From NCBI RefSeq assembly GCF_017874715.1, contig NZ_JAGGLR010000018.1:1-64000 (forward strand): DNA of 64,000 nt, in the 5' to 3' direction. Below, piece by piece: positions 7,512 through 15,020 of this stretch; position 1 is the first letter of the stretch, and each line of letters begins with the position of its first letter. The notes beneath the pieces are model-generated. The model saw only the letters and a program-made list of their open reading frames with translations. It did no database searches and was not told where the DNA came from. This stretch comes from Streptomyces iranensis (GTDB lineage: Bacteria; Actinomycetota; Actinomycetes; Streptomycetales; Streptomycetaceae). A program made the translations under genes and the position numbers.

Positions 7512-10500
7512 TCACGCGCGGACCAGCACGATCGTCTCATTGGGCACGATCGAGCCCTCCGCGCGGCGTTCGAGCACGAGGAGGCCGACGGCGATGTTCC
7601 GGTAGGTGCCGGCCAGACTGGCGTCTTGCAGCACATGGCCGGCCACCTCCGACAGCGCCAGCGCTTCCAGACGGAGGAAGGCGGCCTCCGACGCCGTGAT
7701 GGACCGCCGTGCCGCGGCGTGGTCGTCGGTCGCCGCCACGATCCTGGCCGCCATCTCCTCCATGGTTCCGGAGAAGACGGTGTGTTCGCGGCTCCGGGTC
7801 GACACGACGGCCGCCGCGTCACTGGCCAGCACCGCGAGCGCCTCCGGCATGAGTGGCCGTACGCGGGAGGCGGTGAAGTCGACGCCGCTCAGCACCCCGT
7901 GCACCAGCGACTGGAATCCGTCCGACCGCACGGTGCCGCGCCGGGAGCCCCGCTGCTGTCCGGCCAGCACGAGCAGGAAGGCGGCCAGCCGCATGGCCCA
8001 GTGCCCCTGGCGGGAGAGGCGATCGAGGATCCCGGGGTGGGTCACGTGGACGGAGGGTCCGAGGTCGTCGAGTTCCGGTACGAGGGCTGGGTAGAGGAGG
8101 TCCCCGGCACCGCGAGCGGCATCTTCAAGGGCGGGGAGCACGGCCTGGCGCGCCTCGAACGTGGCACCGGCCTGGAACATGGGCCGCAGGGCGTCACAGG
8201 CGAGGGCCACGGTCAACACCCGGAGGGGGTACTCGACGCGGTTCCAGACCGGGCTGGAACCGGAGGCCGCGACCGCCGCACGGCTGGTGCGGCGCGAGCC
8301 GTCCGGGGAGGGGATGACGCCGGCCTCGACGGCGAGGTCCCGCACCAGGGCGAGCGCCTGTTTCCCCAGGTCCAGGATCTCGTCGTCCTGCTCGCTCCGG
8401 CCGAGCCAGGAACCGGACCGGCTGAACCTCAACTCGGCGAAACCGCTGACCTCATACACGAGACCGGACAGGTCCGCCGGTCCGGGCCACCACGGGTTCC
8501 CCGCCCCCTCCGGCACCCACAGCGGCACCCCCACGGGGTCGCCGTCCGAGGGGGCGTACCAGATGGTGTGCTCGGGGGCCGGGGCGGCGAGGCGGAAACC
8601 GGGGTCGGCGACTTCCGCCTCGGTGGGCAGCCGATAGCCGACGTCCTCGGGCAGGAGGCCGTTCAGCCACCGTACGAAGGCCCCGGCCTGCTCCCTGGTC
8701 ATCCCCACGGCGGCCGCCTCGGGCGGGCCTTCGACCAGGCCACGCCCCGTCGGCGGGAACTTCTCCGCGGCGAAGAGACCGAAGATCTCCCGCGTCACCG
8801 GCCGCGCGCAGACCAGCGTGTCCTCGCCGAGCCGTACCGTGTCGCGCAGCCACCGCATGACCGTGACGGCCGTCATCAGGCGGCGCCGGGACGAGCCGAC
8901 GGGCTCCCGAAGGGCTTCCCCGCGCAGCGATTCCAGCCGGCGGGTCATCGACACGTCGAGCTCGGTCGCCTCCTCCTCGCAGTCGAAGGCCAGGGCGAGC
9001 GCCCTGACGGTCTCCGAGGCCAGGCATGCCCCCACCACCGGGGCCGGGTCCACCCGGGCGGCGTACAGCAGTGTGGTCTCGCGCCACCAGTCGTCGTCCA
9101 CGTTGGCGGCCAGGACGTCGGCCCGCCCCCGGTGCTGGATGTGCAGGGCGGCCAGATGTTCCTGGAGGGTGAGATGGGCGAACGAGTACAGCCCGCGCTC
9201 CCGCTCGATCAGCAGTCCGCTGACCACGATCGCGTCCAGGAACTCCTGTGAGGACAGGATCGAGGAGACCCGGAACAGCAGCGGGCGCAGCACCTCCGAG
9301 GCGTATTCGCCACGGATGTCGCGCATCCGGTCGGCCATCATCACGAAGGCCAGCTCCCGCAGCAGCACCTCCTTCTTGGCCCCCGTCAGCTCGTCGCGCG
9401 AGGCCGCCACGCCGCCCTTGGCCTCCTGGCGGCGCCACAGCAGCACTTCGCAGATCTCGCCGTACAGCTCGGCCCGGCTGCCGGGCAGCGCACCCCGGTA
9501 GCGGTGCACGTTGGCGATCATCGTCAGCAGAAGCGGATTGGCCGCCAGGTCGTACAGCACGGGCCGGGCACGCAGCCGGGCCAGCAGGTCCTCGGCGCCC
9601 TCCTCGGCCCGGTCGGTGACGGCGGCGGCGTCCGTGCCCGTGCTCAGCCGCTCGATCGCGCGGTACCAGCCGTGGACGAAGCGCCGGATCTGCTCACCGG
9701 TGAAGCGGCGCACCTGGAGCACCCTGGCGCGGTTGACCGGGGCGCTCGCATAGCCGTGGGGGCGTGAGGTGAGGACGAAGTCGTTCCCCTCGTACTGCTC
9801 GATCTGCTCCTCGACCCACTTGGACACATGGCGCCGGTCCTCCTCGCGGGCCACCTCGTCCAGACCGTCCAGCAGCACCACGCACCGCCCCTCCTGGAGC
9901 CGGCGGTCGAACCAGCCCGGTGGCTCATCGCCCTTCAGCCGCCGCAGCGAGGCCCCGATGATCTCCGGCAGCGAGACGTCCGGCCGCGCGCCGATGGTCT
10001 CGGCGTGGTCCCGTAACAGCAGCAGCACCGGCAGATCGCGCCCGCCCCGCTCCCGTGCGAGGCCCAGCGCCAGATGTTTGAGCAGGGTGGTCTTACCCGT
10101 GCCGGGGGCACCGATGACCGCGAGCGCGGCGCCCTCCGGCTTGCCGAGGAAGTCCCGTACGGACTGCCGCACGCGCAACTCCCCGTCGGCGCCCCCGGGG
10201 AGCGCCCCCGCCAGGGACTCGCGCGACGCCTCGTGGGCCGGCCTCGGCACCAGGCTGACGTCGACGAAGACCTCCTCGAGGCCGGGGGTGTAATCCCCGC
10301 GCGTGGCCAGGCCCTTGAGGTCGATGAAGCGGTGGTGGCTCAGTACGTACGCCCGGTAGTCCCGCTCGAAGCGGGAGAGCCGCCACCGCAGCCGCCGGTC
10401 CACGGCGTCGGCGGCCCGCTCGACCCACCGGTCGGCGACCTTGCCGTACACCTTGGCGAGGAATCCCAGCCCCGCCAGCAGCGCCCCGTACCCGAGGAAG

Positions 10501-10634
10501 AGCAGCAGCGAGACGACGGGATGCGCGCTCACCGACGACCAGAACCGCGCCCCCAGCACCGCCGGTGGCACCAGACTCGCCACCGCGAGCCCGAACCGCG
10601 TCAGCACCTCGGCGTTGCCCTTGCCGCCCGCCAC
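7512..10634 (-). CDS. Membrane-anchored NACHT NTPase with degenerate FGE/sulfatase-modifying-factor domain
   Basis: 1040 residues from GTG 10634, chosen because GGGGGAG lies just upstream and the frame further up is proline-rich intergenic nonsense. Two hydrophobic segments (about 13-30 and 40-60) anchor the N-terminus. The NACHT core has a Walker A GAPGTGKT (175-182), a Walker B/acidic box VVLLDGLDEV (252-261), a sensor LTSRPHGY (289-296) and the typical HLTLQEHLAALH helix (487-498). Residues about 610-745 resemble the formylglycine-generating-enzyme fold (VRWLNGL, GYRLPTEAE, ADLSG-VYEVSGF, SRSGSW). The remainder (750-1040) is helical and unassigned. It is divergent from a subtilisin-like protease with which it probably functions as a sensor/regulator in a conflict or cell-death system. 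That role is inferred. Confidence 0.85.
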   Translation of the reverse strand: MAGGKGNAEVLTRFGLAVASLVPPAVLGARFWSSVSAHPVVSLLLFLGYGALLAGLGFLAKVYGKVADRWVERAADAVDRRLRWRLSRFERDYRAYVLSHHRFIDLKGLATRGDYTPGLEEVFVDVSLVPRPAHEASRESLAGALPGGADGELRVRQSVRDFLGKPEGAALAVIGAPGTGKTTLLKHLALGLARERGGRDLPVLLLLRDHAETIGARPDVSLPEIIGASLRRLKGDEPPGWFDRRLQEGRCVVLLDGLDEVAREEDRRHVSKWVEEQIEQYEGNDFVLTSRPHGYASAPVNRARVLQVRRFTGEQIRRFVHGWYRAIERLSTGTDAAAVTDRAEEGAEDLLARLRARPVLYDLAANPLLLTMIANVHRYRGALPGSRAELYGEICEVLLWRRQEAKGGVAASRDELTGAKKEVLLRELAFVMMADRMRDIRGEYASEVLRPLLFRVSSILSSQEFLDAIVVSGLLIERERGLYSFAHLTLQEHLAALHIQHRGRADVLAANVDDDWWRETTLLYAARVDPAPVVGACLASETVRALALAFDCEEEATELDVSMTRRLESLRGEALREPVGSSRRRLMTAVTVMRWLRDTVRLGEDTLVCARPVTREIFGLFAAEKFPPTGRGLVEGPPEAAAVGMTREQAGAFVRWLNGLLPEDVGYRLPTEAEVADPGFRLAAPAPEHTIWYAPSDGDPVGVPLWVPEGAGNPWWPGPADLSGLVYEVSGFAELRFSRSGSWLGRSEQDDEILDLGKQALALVRDLAVEAGVIPSPDGSRRTSRAAVAASGSSPVWNRVEYPLRVLTVALACDALRPMFQAGATFEARQAVLPALEDAARGAGDLLYPALVPELDDLGPSVHVTHPGILDRLSRQGHWAMRLAAFLLVLAGQQRGSRRGTVRSDGFQSLVHGVLSGVDFTASRVRPLMPEALAVLASDAAAVVSTRSREHTVFSGTMEEMAARIVAATDDHAAARRSITASEAAFLRLEALALSEVAGHVLQDASLAGTYRNIAVGLLVLERRAEGSIVPNETIVLVRA

Positions 10635-10766
10635 AGTTCTCCCCCGAACCCTCGGTCCCCCGCTCCCCGTGCCGTCCCTTATACCCGCTATACCCGCACG
10701 CGTTCGCCTCGCCCAACGGCCGCTCCGGATCAATCGATGTGCGGGGGCGCCCGTGCCCCGAGTTGC

Positions 10767-10816
10767 GGGCCCCCACGCGGGGGGTGACGGTGGGCATAAG
10801 GGGGACGTGGGGGCCC
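10767..10816. promoter_or_regulatory. 11-bp inverted repeat in the divergent NACHT/S8 promoter region
   Basis: GGGCCCCCACG (10767-10777) and CGTGGGGGCCC (10806-10816) form a perfect inverted repeat with a 28-base spacer. It is midway between the two divergent starts and could be an operator or a structured leader. Confidence 0.4.
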
Positions 10817-10835
10817 GGGGGACTGTGGGGGCGGG

Positions 10836-10893
10836 TGAAACATCCCGGGGAGCACACTGACCGCTGAAACATCCCTGGGAGCACACTGACCGC
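10836..10893 (+). repeat. Two adjacent 29-bp direct repeats upstream of the S8 protease gene
   Basis: Two abutting copies of a 29-bp unit (10836-10864 and 10865-10893) beginning TGAAACATCCC and ending CACTGACCGC, with one mismatch. They end 21 bases before the protease ATG. The location suggests tandem regulator-binding sites controlling the protease, and perhaps the divergent NACHT gene. Confidence 0.6.
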
Positions 10894-10914
10894 GCACAGG
10901 AGCGGAGAAAGGCC

Positions 10915-12264
10915 ATGACGAACGGACCTGGGCCCGTGGGGCCCATGGGTAAGGGGCCGAACGGGGAGCGGCCGCGGCAGCGGGCCGGTATGCCGCCGGG
11001 GGCGCAGCAGACCGAGTACACCGGGCGGTATGTGGTCCTGCTCGATCAGCAGGAGCCCGACCGCGGTATGGAGGCGCTGCGCTCGTCCGTGGGGATCTCG
11101 TCCGTGGAGCGCGTCCGCGGGGCCGAGCCCGGGGCGGCGGAGCTGCTGGGGCGCACCGATGTGTCGGTGGTCTTCGACGAACTCGGTGTCGCCGTCGTCG
11201 ATGTGCGGCCGGACCAGCGCCATGCGCTGGTCACCACGGCGGAGGCGGAGCCGACGATCATCGCGACGGAGCCGGAGCGCGTGGTGTACGCGTCGGTGAT
11301 CACAGAGCCGCAGCGCACGCTGACCGGCTTCTTCCCGACGTACCGCAGCGACGATGACGAGGTGTCCCGGCACACCCGGGCCGAGCTCGCCACCTCGCTG
11401 GGACCGGCATGGGACGAGCAGAACACCACCTGGGGACTCCAGGGGATCCGCGCCAGCTGGTCACATCTGACGGGCAGCGGGGTGAAGGTCGCCGTGCTGG
11501 ACACCGGGGTGGACACCGACCACCCGGATCTGACCGGATGCGTCGAGGCGACGGCCTCCTTCGTGTCCGGGGCGAGCGTCGAGGACGGCCATGGCCACGG
11601 CACCCACTGCGTCGGCACCGTGGCCGGTCCGGCCAAGCCGGGGCACGCGCCCCGGTACGGCGTGGCCGGTGAGGCCCGGGTGCTGGTCGGCAAGGTGCTC
11701 AGCGACCAGGGCGTGGGCTCCGACGGCGAGATCCTGGCGGGGATGGCCTGGGCGGTCGCCCAGGGCGCCCGGGTGGTCTCCATGTCGCTCGGGGCTCCGG
11801 TGGAGCCGGGCGAGCTGTTCCCGCAGACGTACGAGAACGTGGCGCGGCGCGCGCTGCGGCGCGGCACCGTGATCGTGGCCGCGGCGGGCAACGAGAGCCG
11901 GCGGCCCGGTTTCGTGGCGCCGGTGGGGCGGCCCGCCAACTGCCCGTCCATCCTGGCGGTGGCGGCGCTCGGCAAAGATCTGGGGACCGCGTTCTTCTCC
12001 TGCGGCGCCATCAACGGCGCGGGCGGGGAGGTCAATATCGCGGCGCCCGGGGTCGACATCTTCTCGGCCGCGCCCGACGGCACGTACCAGACGATGAGCG
12101 GCACGAGCATGGCGACGCCGCACGCCGCCGGTGTGGTCACACTGCTGGCCCAGGCGCATCCGGACGCCTCGGCGGCCGACCTGAGCACCCGTCTGCTGTC
12201 CGGCGCCCATCCGCTGGCGCAACCGGGCGCGGACATCGGCGCGGGTCTGCTCCAGGCCCCGTGA
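10915..12264 (+). CDS. Cytoplasmic subtilisin-like (S8) serine protease
   Basis: A 449-residue protein. The catalytic triad is intact: Asp196 in AVLDTGVDTDHPDL, His231 in GHGHGTHCVGTVAG and Ser398 in GTSMATPHAAG. The oxyanion Asn326 is in AAAGNES. The N-terminus (1-35) is Gly/Pro-rich with no signal peptide or membrane segment, so the enzyme should stay inside the cell. Residues about 36-125 look like a divergent propeptide-like domain. AAAGG and GGAG precede ATG 10915. The stop overlaps a possible GTG start of the next small gene, indicating translational coupling. It is divergent from the NACHT gene. An intracellular protease beside a NACHT NTPase suggests a triggered effector (inference). 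Confidence 0.9.
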   Translation: MTNGPGPVGPMGKGPNGERPRQRAGMPPGAQQTEYTGRYVVLLDQQEPDRGMEALRSSVGISSVERVRGAEPGAAELLGRTDVSVVFDELGVAVVDVRPDQRHALVTTAEAEPTIIATEPERVVYASVITEPQRTLTGFFPTYRSDDDEVSRHTRAELATSLGPAWDEQNTTWGLQGIRASWSHLTGSGVKVAVLDTGVDTDHPDLTGCVEATASFVSGASVEDGHGHGTHCVGTVAGPAKPGHAPRYGVAGEARVLVGKVLSDQGVGSDGEILAGMAWAVAQGARVVSMSLGAPVEPGELFPQTYENVARRALRRGTVIVAAAGNESRRPGFVAPVGRPANCPSILAVAALGKDLGTAFFSCGAINGAGGEVNIAAPGVDIFSAAPDGTYQTMSGTSMATPHAAGVVTLLAQAHPDASAADLSTRLLSGAHPLAQPGADIGAGLLQAP

Positions 12265-12521
12265 GCGGGGGCGCCATGGGGCAGACGGCACGGTCCGGGC
12301 CGGTCGGGGTCATCCTCTCGGTCGACCCGGACCGGTTCGCCCAGGTGGTGGAGGCCGCGCGCCGGGTCGGGCTGACGGTCACCGGTGAGCAGCCGATCCT
12401 GGGCTCGCTGTCCGGGACGATTCGGGAGGGCCGGATCCCGGTGCTGGAGGCGGTGGACGGCGTGGAGTCGGTGGACCGGGAGCAGATCGTCCGGCTGCCG
12501 CCGCCCGACGCGCCGGGGTGA
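12261..12521 (+). CDS. Small protein resembling a detached subtilisin propeptide/I9-type inhibitor
   Basis: 86 residues from GTG 12261, which overlaps the protease stop (GTGA). An in-frame ATG at 12276 behind GGGGG is an alternative, giving 81 residues. The pattern GVILSVDPDRFAQVVEAARR, then GSLSGTI, then VLEAVDGVESVDREQIV matches the beta-alpha-beta plan of protease propeptides: a strand, an amphipathic helix, a gated LSG strand and a final GV-SVE strand. Its coupling to the S8 gene supports a chaperone or inhibitor role in trans. The match is by eye and the family assignment is inferred. Confidence 0.65.
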   Translation: MSGGAMGQTARSGPVGVILSVDPDRFAQVVEAARRVGLTVTGEQPILGSLSGTIREGRIPVLEAVDGVESVDREQIVRLPPPDAPG

Positions 12522-12539
12522 GCCTCGGCTCCTGCCGCG

Positions 12540-13088
12540 TCAGACGCGGTCGAACGGCTCGGCGTACCTGAAGGGGCCCTTGACGGTCGGCTGATAGGCG
12601 GTCAGGGTCCGGACCTGGAAGTACTCGCCCCAGGCCGGATCCGGGGCCGTGATGCCGTACTCGGCCGCCGGGCGGAAGCCGAACCGGCCGTAGTAGGCGG
12701 GGCTGCCCAGCAGGGCGACCAGCGATTCGCCGAACGCGTCCGCGGCGCCGAGCACCGCGTGGACGAGCGCGAGGCCCACGCCACGGCCCTGATGGGCGGG
12801 GTGCACACTGAGCGGCCCGAGGCCGAGTGCGAGGGCGAGGTCGGAGCCGACATGGCCGCGGGTGCACACGACATGTCCGATCACCTCGCCGCGGTCGCCG
12901 GTGGCGACGAACGACAGCGCGGGCAGCCAGCCGTCGCTGATCCGGAGCTCGTCCAGCAGCGTGGCCTCGACGGGAGGTGGAGGGGGCGAGCTGTTCAAGG
13001 TGTCCGAGGTGTCCGACTTCGCGAACGCGGCCGAGGTGACGGTCCGTACGGCGTCGATGTCGGAGCGGGTCTCTCGTCGGATCAACAT
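12540..13088 (-). CDS. GNAT family N-acetyltransferase
   Basis: A 182-residue protein. It begins MLIRRETRSDIDAVRTV and contains the acetyl-CoA loop VHPAHQGRGVGLALVHAVLGAA (motif A, about residues 100-120). The C-terminal half (FGFRPAAEYGITAPDP-WGEYFQVR) matches the YhbS/Eis-like GNAT subgroup that acts on small molecules. The substrate is unknown. It is convergent with the small propeptide-like gene (18 bases apart) and divergent from the next GNAT gene. Confidence 0.88.
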   Translation of the reverse strand: MLIRRETRSDIDAVRTVTSAAFAKSDTSDTLNSSPPPPPVEATLLDELRISDGWLPALSFVATGDRGEVIGHVVCTRGHVGSDLALALGLGPLSVHPAHQGRGVGLALVHAVLGAADAFGESLVALLGSPAYYGRFGFRPAAEYGITAPDPAWGEYFQVRTLTAYQPTVKGPFRYAEPFDRV

Positions 13089-13212
13089 CGGGTCAGGATG
13101 CGTCCGAATGCCGCACTACGGCAAACGAATTGTGCGCCCACGCGCGGGGCGGGCCACGCGGTCGGCCGTAATTGGTTCGACTCGGCGGCCGCGGCTCCGG
13201 CAGCCTCCCGTC

Positions 13213-13857
13213 ATGGACCCCCATTACTGGCCCCTGTACGGGCTTCGCCTGCGTACGCCGCGCCTGGAGCTGCGGCTTCCCGACGTCCCTCTGCTCGACG
13301 AGCTCGCCGCGGCCGCGGCGGGCGGGGTGCACGACCCGGACGAGATGCCCTTCGGCGTCCCGTGGACCGACGCGCCCCCGGAGGAGCGCGGACGCGGCAC
13401 CTTCCAGCATGTGCTCCGCACGATCGCCGAATGGCGGCCGGAGCAGTGGACGCTGAGCCTCGTGGTGCTGCACGAGGGGGCGGCGATCGGGCGGCAGGAC
13501 CTGTTCGCGACCGAGTTCGCCGTCACGCGGGAGGCCGAGACCGGCTCCTGGCTGGGCACCGCCCACCAGGGCAAGGGCCTGGGCACGGAGATGCGGGCGG
13601 CGGTGGCGCACCTGGCGTTCGAGGGGCTGGGCGCGCTGTCGCTGATCTCCGGCGCGATGGTGGAGAACGGCCGTTCGCTGGGGGTGTCGCGGCGGCTCGG
13701 CTACCGCCCCGACGGGCTGTCCGTGCTCGCCGTACGGGGCGAGGCCCGCACCCTCCAGCGGCTGCGGCTGGACCGCGCGGCCTGGGAGGAGCACCGCGCC
13801 ACCCCGGTCGAGATCGCCGGACTGGAGCCGTGCCGCGAGCTGTTCGGCGCTCCCTGA
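13213..13857 (+). CDS. GNAT acetyltransferase, RimJ/RimL-like
   Basis: 214 residues from ATG 13213; the frame is open further up but that part is intergenic in character. LRTPRLELRLPDVPLLDELA near the N-terminus and WLGTAHQGKGLGTEMRAAVAHLAFEGLGA (acetyl-CoA site, about residues 115-145) are typical of RimJ/RimL-type N-terminal or aminoglycoside-like acetyltransferases. The VENGRSLGVSRRLGYRPDG motif follows. No ribosome site is visible, so the mRNA may be leaderless. Confidence 0.85.
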   Translation: MDPHYWPLYGLRLRTPRLELRLPDVPLLDELAAAAAGGVHDPDEMPFGVPWTDAPPEERGRGTFQHVLRTIAEWRPEQWTLSLVVLHEGAAIGRQDLFATEFAVTREAETGSWLGTAHQGKGLGTEMRAAVAHLAFEGLGALSLISGAMVENGRSLGVSRRLGYRPDGLSVLAVRGEARTLQRLRLDRAAWEEHRATPVEIAGLEPCRELFGAP

Positions 13858-13970
13858 CGCCCTTGGGCTGTGACGTCCTGGGCCGCGGGAGTGCGAGCTC
13901 GGGCCGCGGGAGTGCGAGCCCGCATCGCCCGCTCTACGGTGGTTTGAGGGGGCCGGGACGGTTACCAGGT

Positions 13971-14096
13971 GTCCGGCGGGCCACGCGGCGGAGCCGCATA
14001 TCGATGCTTTCCCCTCCCCGCTACCAGGGGCTCCGCCCCTGGACCCCGGGGTCTGGGGCGAAGCCCCAGTTTCGGGAAGGGGCGGGGAGGGGAGCG
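13971..14096. repeat. Dispersed palindromic intergenic repeat, copy A
   Basis: A GC-rich block of several hairpins, with the GGGGCTCCGCCCC, GGGGTCTGGGGC and GGGGCGAAGCCCC elements of Streptomyces genomes. The start, GCGGGCCACGCGGCGGAGCC with the following ATATCG and TGCTTCC-like text, recurs in opposite orientation at 42891-42974. It is probably a genome-wide repetitive element, and perhaps a terminator for flanking genes. Confidence 0.6.
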
Positions 14097-14149
14097 GCCC
14101 GCCGCAGGCGGCGAGATCCGCCGGACACGCCCTAATGGAGGTGGCATCC

Positions 14150-14344
14150 ATGGCAGGCAAGTTCGAGATCTACGAGGACAAGCGCGGCAAGCACCGCTTC
14201 CGGCTGAAGGCGGGCAACGGCGAGATCATCGCGGTCGGCGAGGCCTATGAGTCCAAGTCCGCCGCGCAGAAGGGCGTCGAATCCGTCAAGAAGAACGCCC
14301 CGACTGCCGAGATCAAGGAGATTCCGACCGACAAGTCGGGGTGA
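14150..14344 (+). CDS. YegP/DUF1508 family protein
   Basis: 64 residues from ATG 14150, chosen over the ATG at 14135 because GGAGGT lies 7 bases ahead. The sequence KFEIYEDKRGKHRFRLKAGNGEIIAVGEAYESKSAAQKGVESVK is the complete one-domain form of this small alpha/beta family. Its biochemical role is not established. Its 3' end overlaps the convergent response-regulator gene by 32 bases. Confidence 0.9.
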   Translation: MAGKFEIYEDKRGKHRFRLKAGNGEIIAVGEAYESKSAAQKGVESVKKNAPTAEIKEIPTDKSG

Positions 14345-15020
14345 CCAGGCCGGACTCATAGGCCGCGATGACGAGTTGGGCGCGGTCGCGGGCGCCCAGC
14401 TTGCCCATGATGCGGCTGACATGGGTCTTGGTCGTGAGCGGCGAGAGGCCGAGGGTCTGCGCGGCCTCGGCGTTGTTGAGGCCCCGGGCGACGAGGGCGA
14501 GCACCTGCCGTTCGCGCTCGGAGAGCGCGGCCAGTGCGGCGGGCGCGGGAACGCCGGGCGGCGGGGCCTCCGGCAGGCGCAGGACGCGGGCGATGAGCCG
14601 GGCGGTGGGGCCGGGCGAGAGCAGGGACTCCCCCGCCGCCACGGTCCGTATGGCGTCGAGGAGTTCGGCCGGCCTGGTGTCCTTCACCAGGAAGCCGGAC
14701 GCGCCCGCGCGCAGCGCCTCGACGATGTGCTCATCGGTGTCGTACGTCGTCAGCACGAGCACCTTGACCCCGGCGAGATCCTCGTCGGCGGCGATCCGGC
14801 GGGTGGCCTCGATGCCGTCGAGATCGGGCATCCGGATGTCCATGACCACTAGGTCCGCGCGGGCGGTGCGGGCCAGTTCGACGGCCTCGCGGCCGGTGCC
14901 CGCCTGCCCGACGACGTCCATGTCGCGCGCCGAGGAGACCAGCATGGCGAAGGCGGAGCGGACCAGCGTCTGGTCGTCCGCGAGCAGCACCCTGATCGGC
15001 GGATCCGGTGGCGTGGTCAT
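14313..15020 (-). CDS. NarL/LuxR-type response regulator
   Basis: A 235-residue protein. The receiver domain (about residues 9-125) has DDQ, the phospho-acceptor Asp in VVMDIRMPD, and the Lys in LVKDTRPAE. The LuxR-type helix-turn-helix (about 165-230) reads LSERERQVLALVARGLNNAEAAQTLGLS. ATG 15020 overlaps the stop of the histidine kinase (ATGA), so the pair is co-translated. The MMPL exporter upstream on the same strand is a likely target, but this is inferred. Confidence 0.93.
   Translation of the reverse strand: MTTPPDPPIRVLLADDQTLVRSAFAMLVSSARDMDVVGQAGTGREAVELARTARADLVVMDIRMPDLDGIEATRRIAADEDLAGVKVLVLTTYDTDEHIVEALRAGASGFLVKDTRPAELLDAIRTVAAGESLLSPGPTARLIARVLRLPEAPPPGVPAPAALAALSERERQVLALVARGLNNAEAAQTLGLSPLTTKTHVSRIMGKLGARDRAQLVIAAYESGLVTPTCRSESP

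Noticed and set aside
10836..10893. CRISPR array
   Set aside because: Two 29-bp copies are abutting with no spacer and no cas genes nearby.
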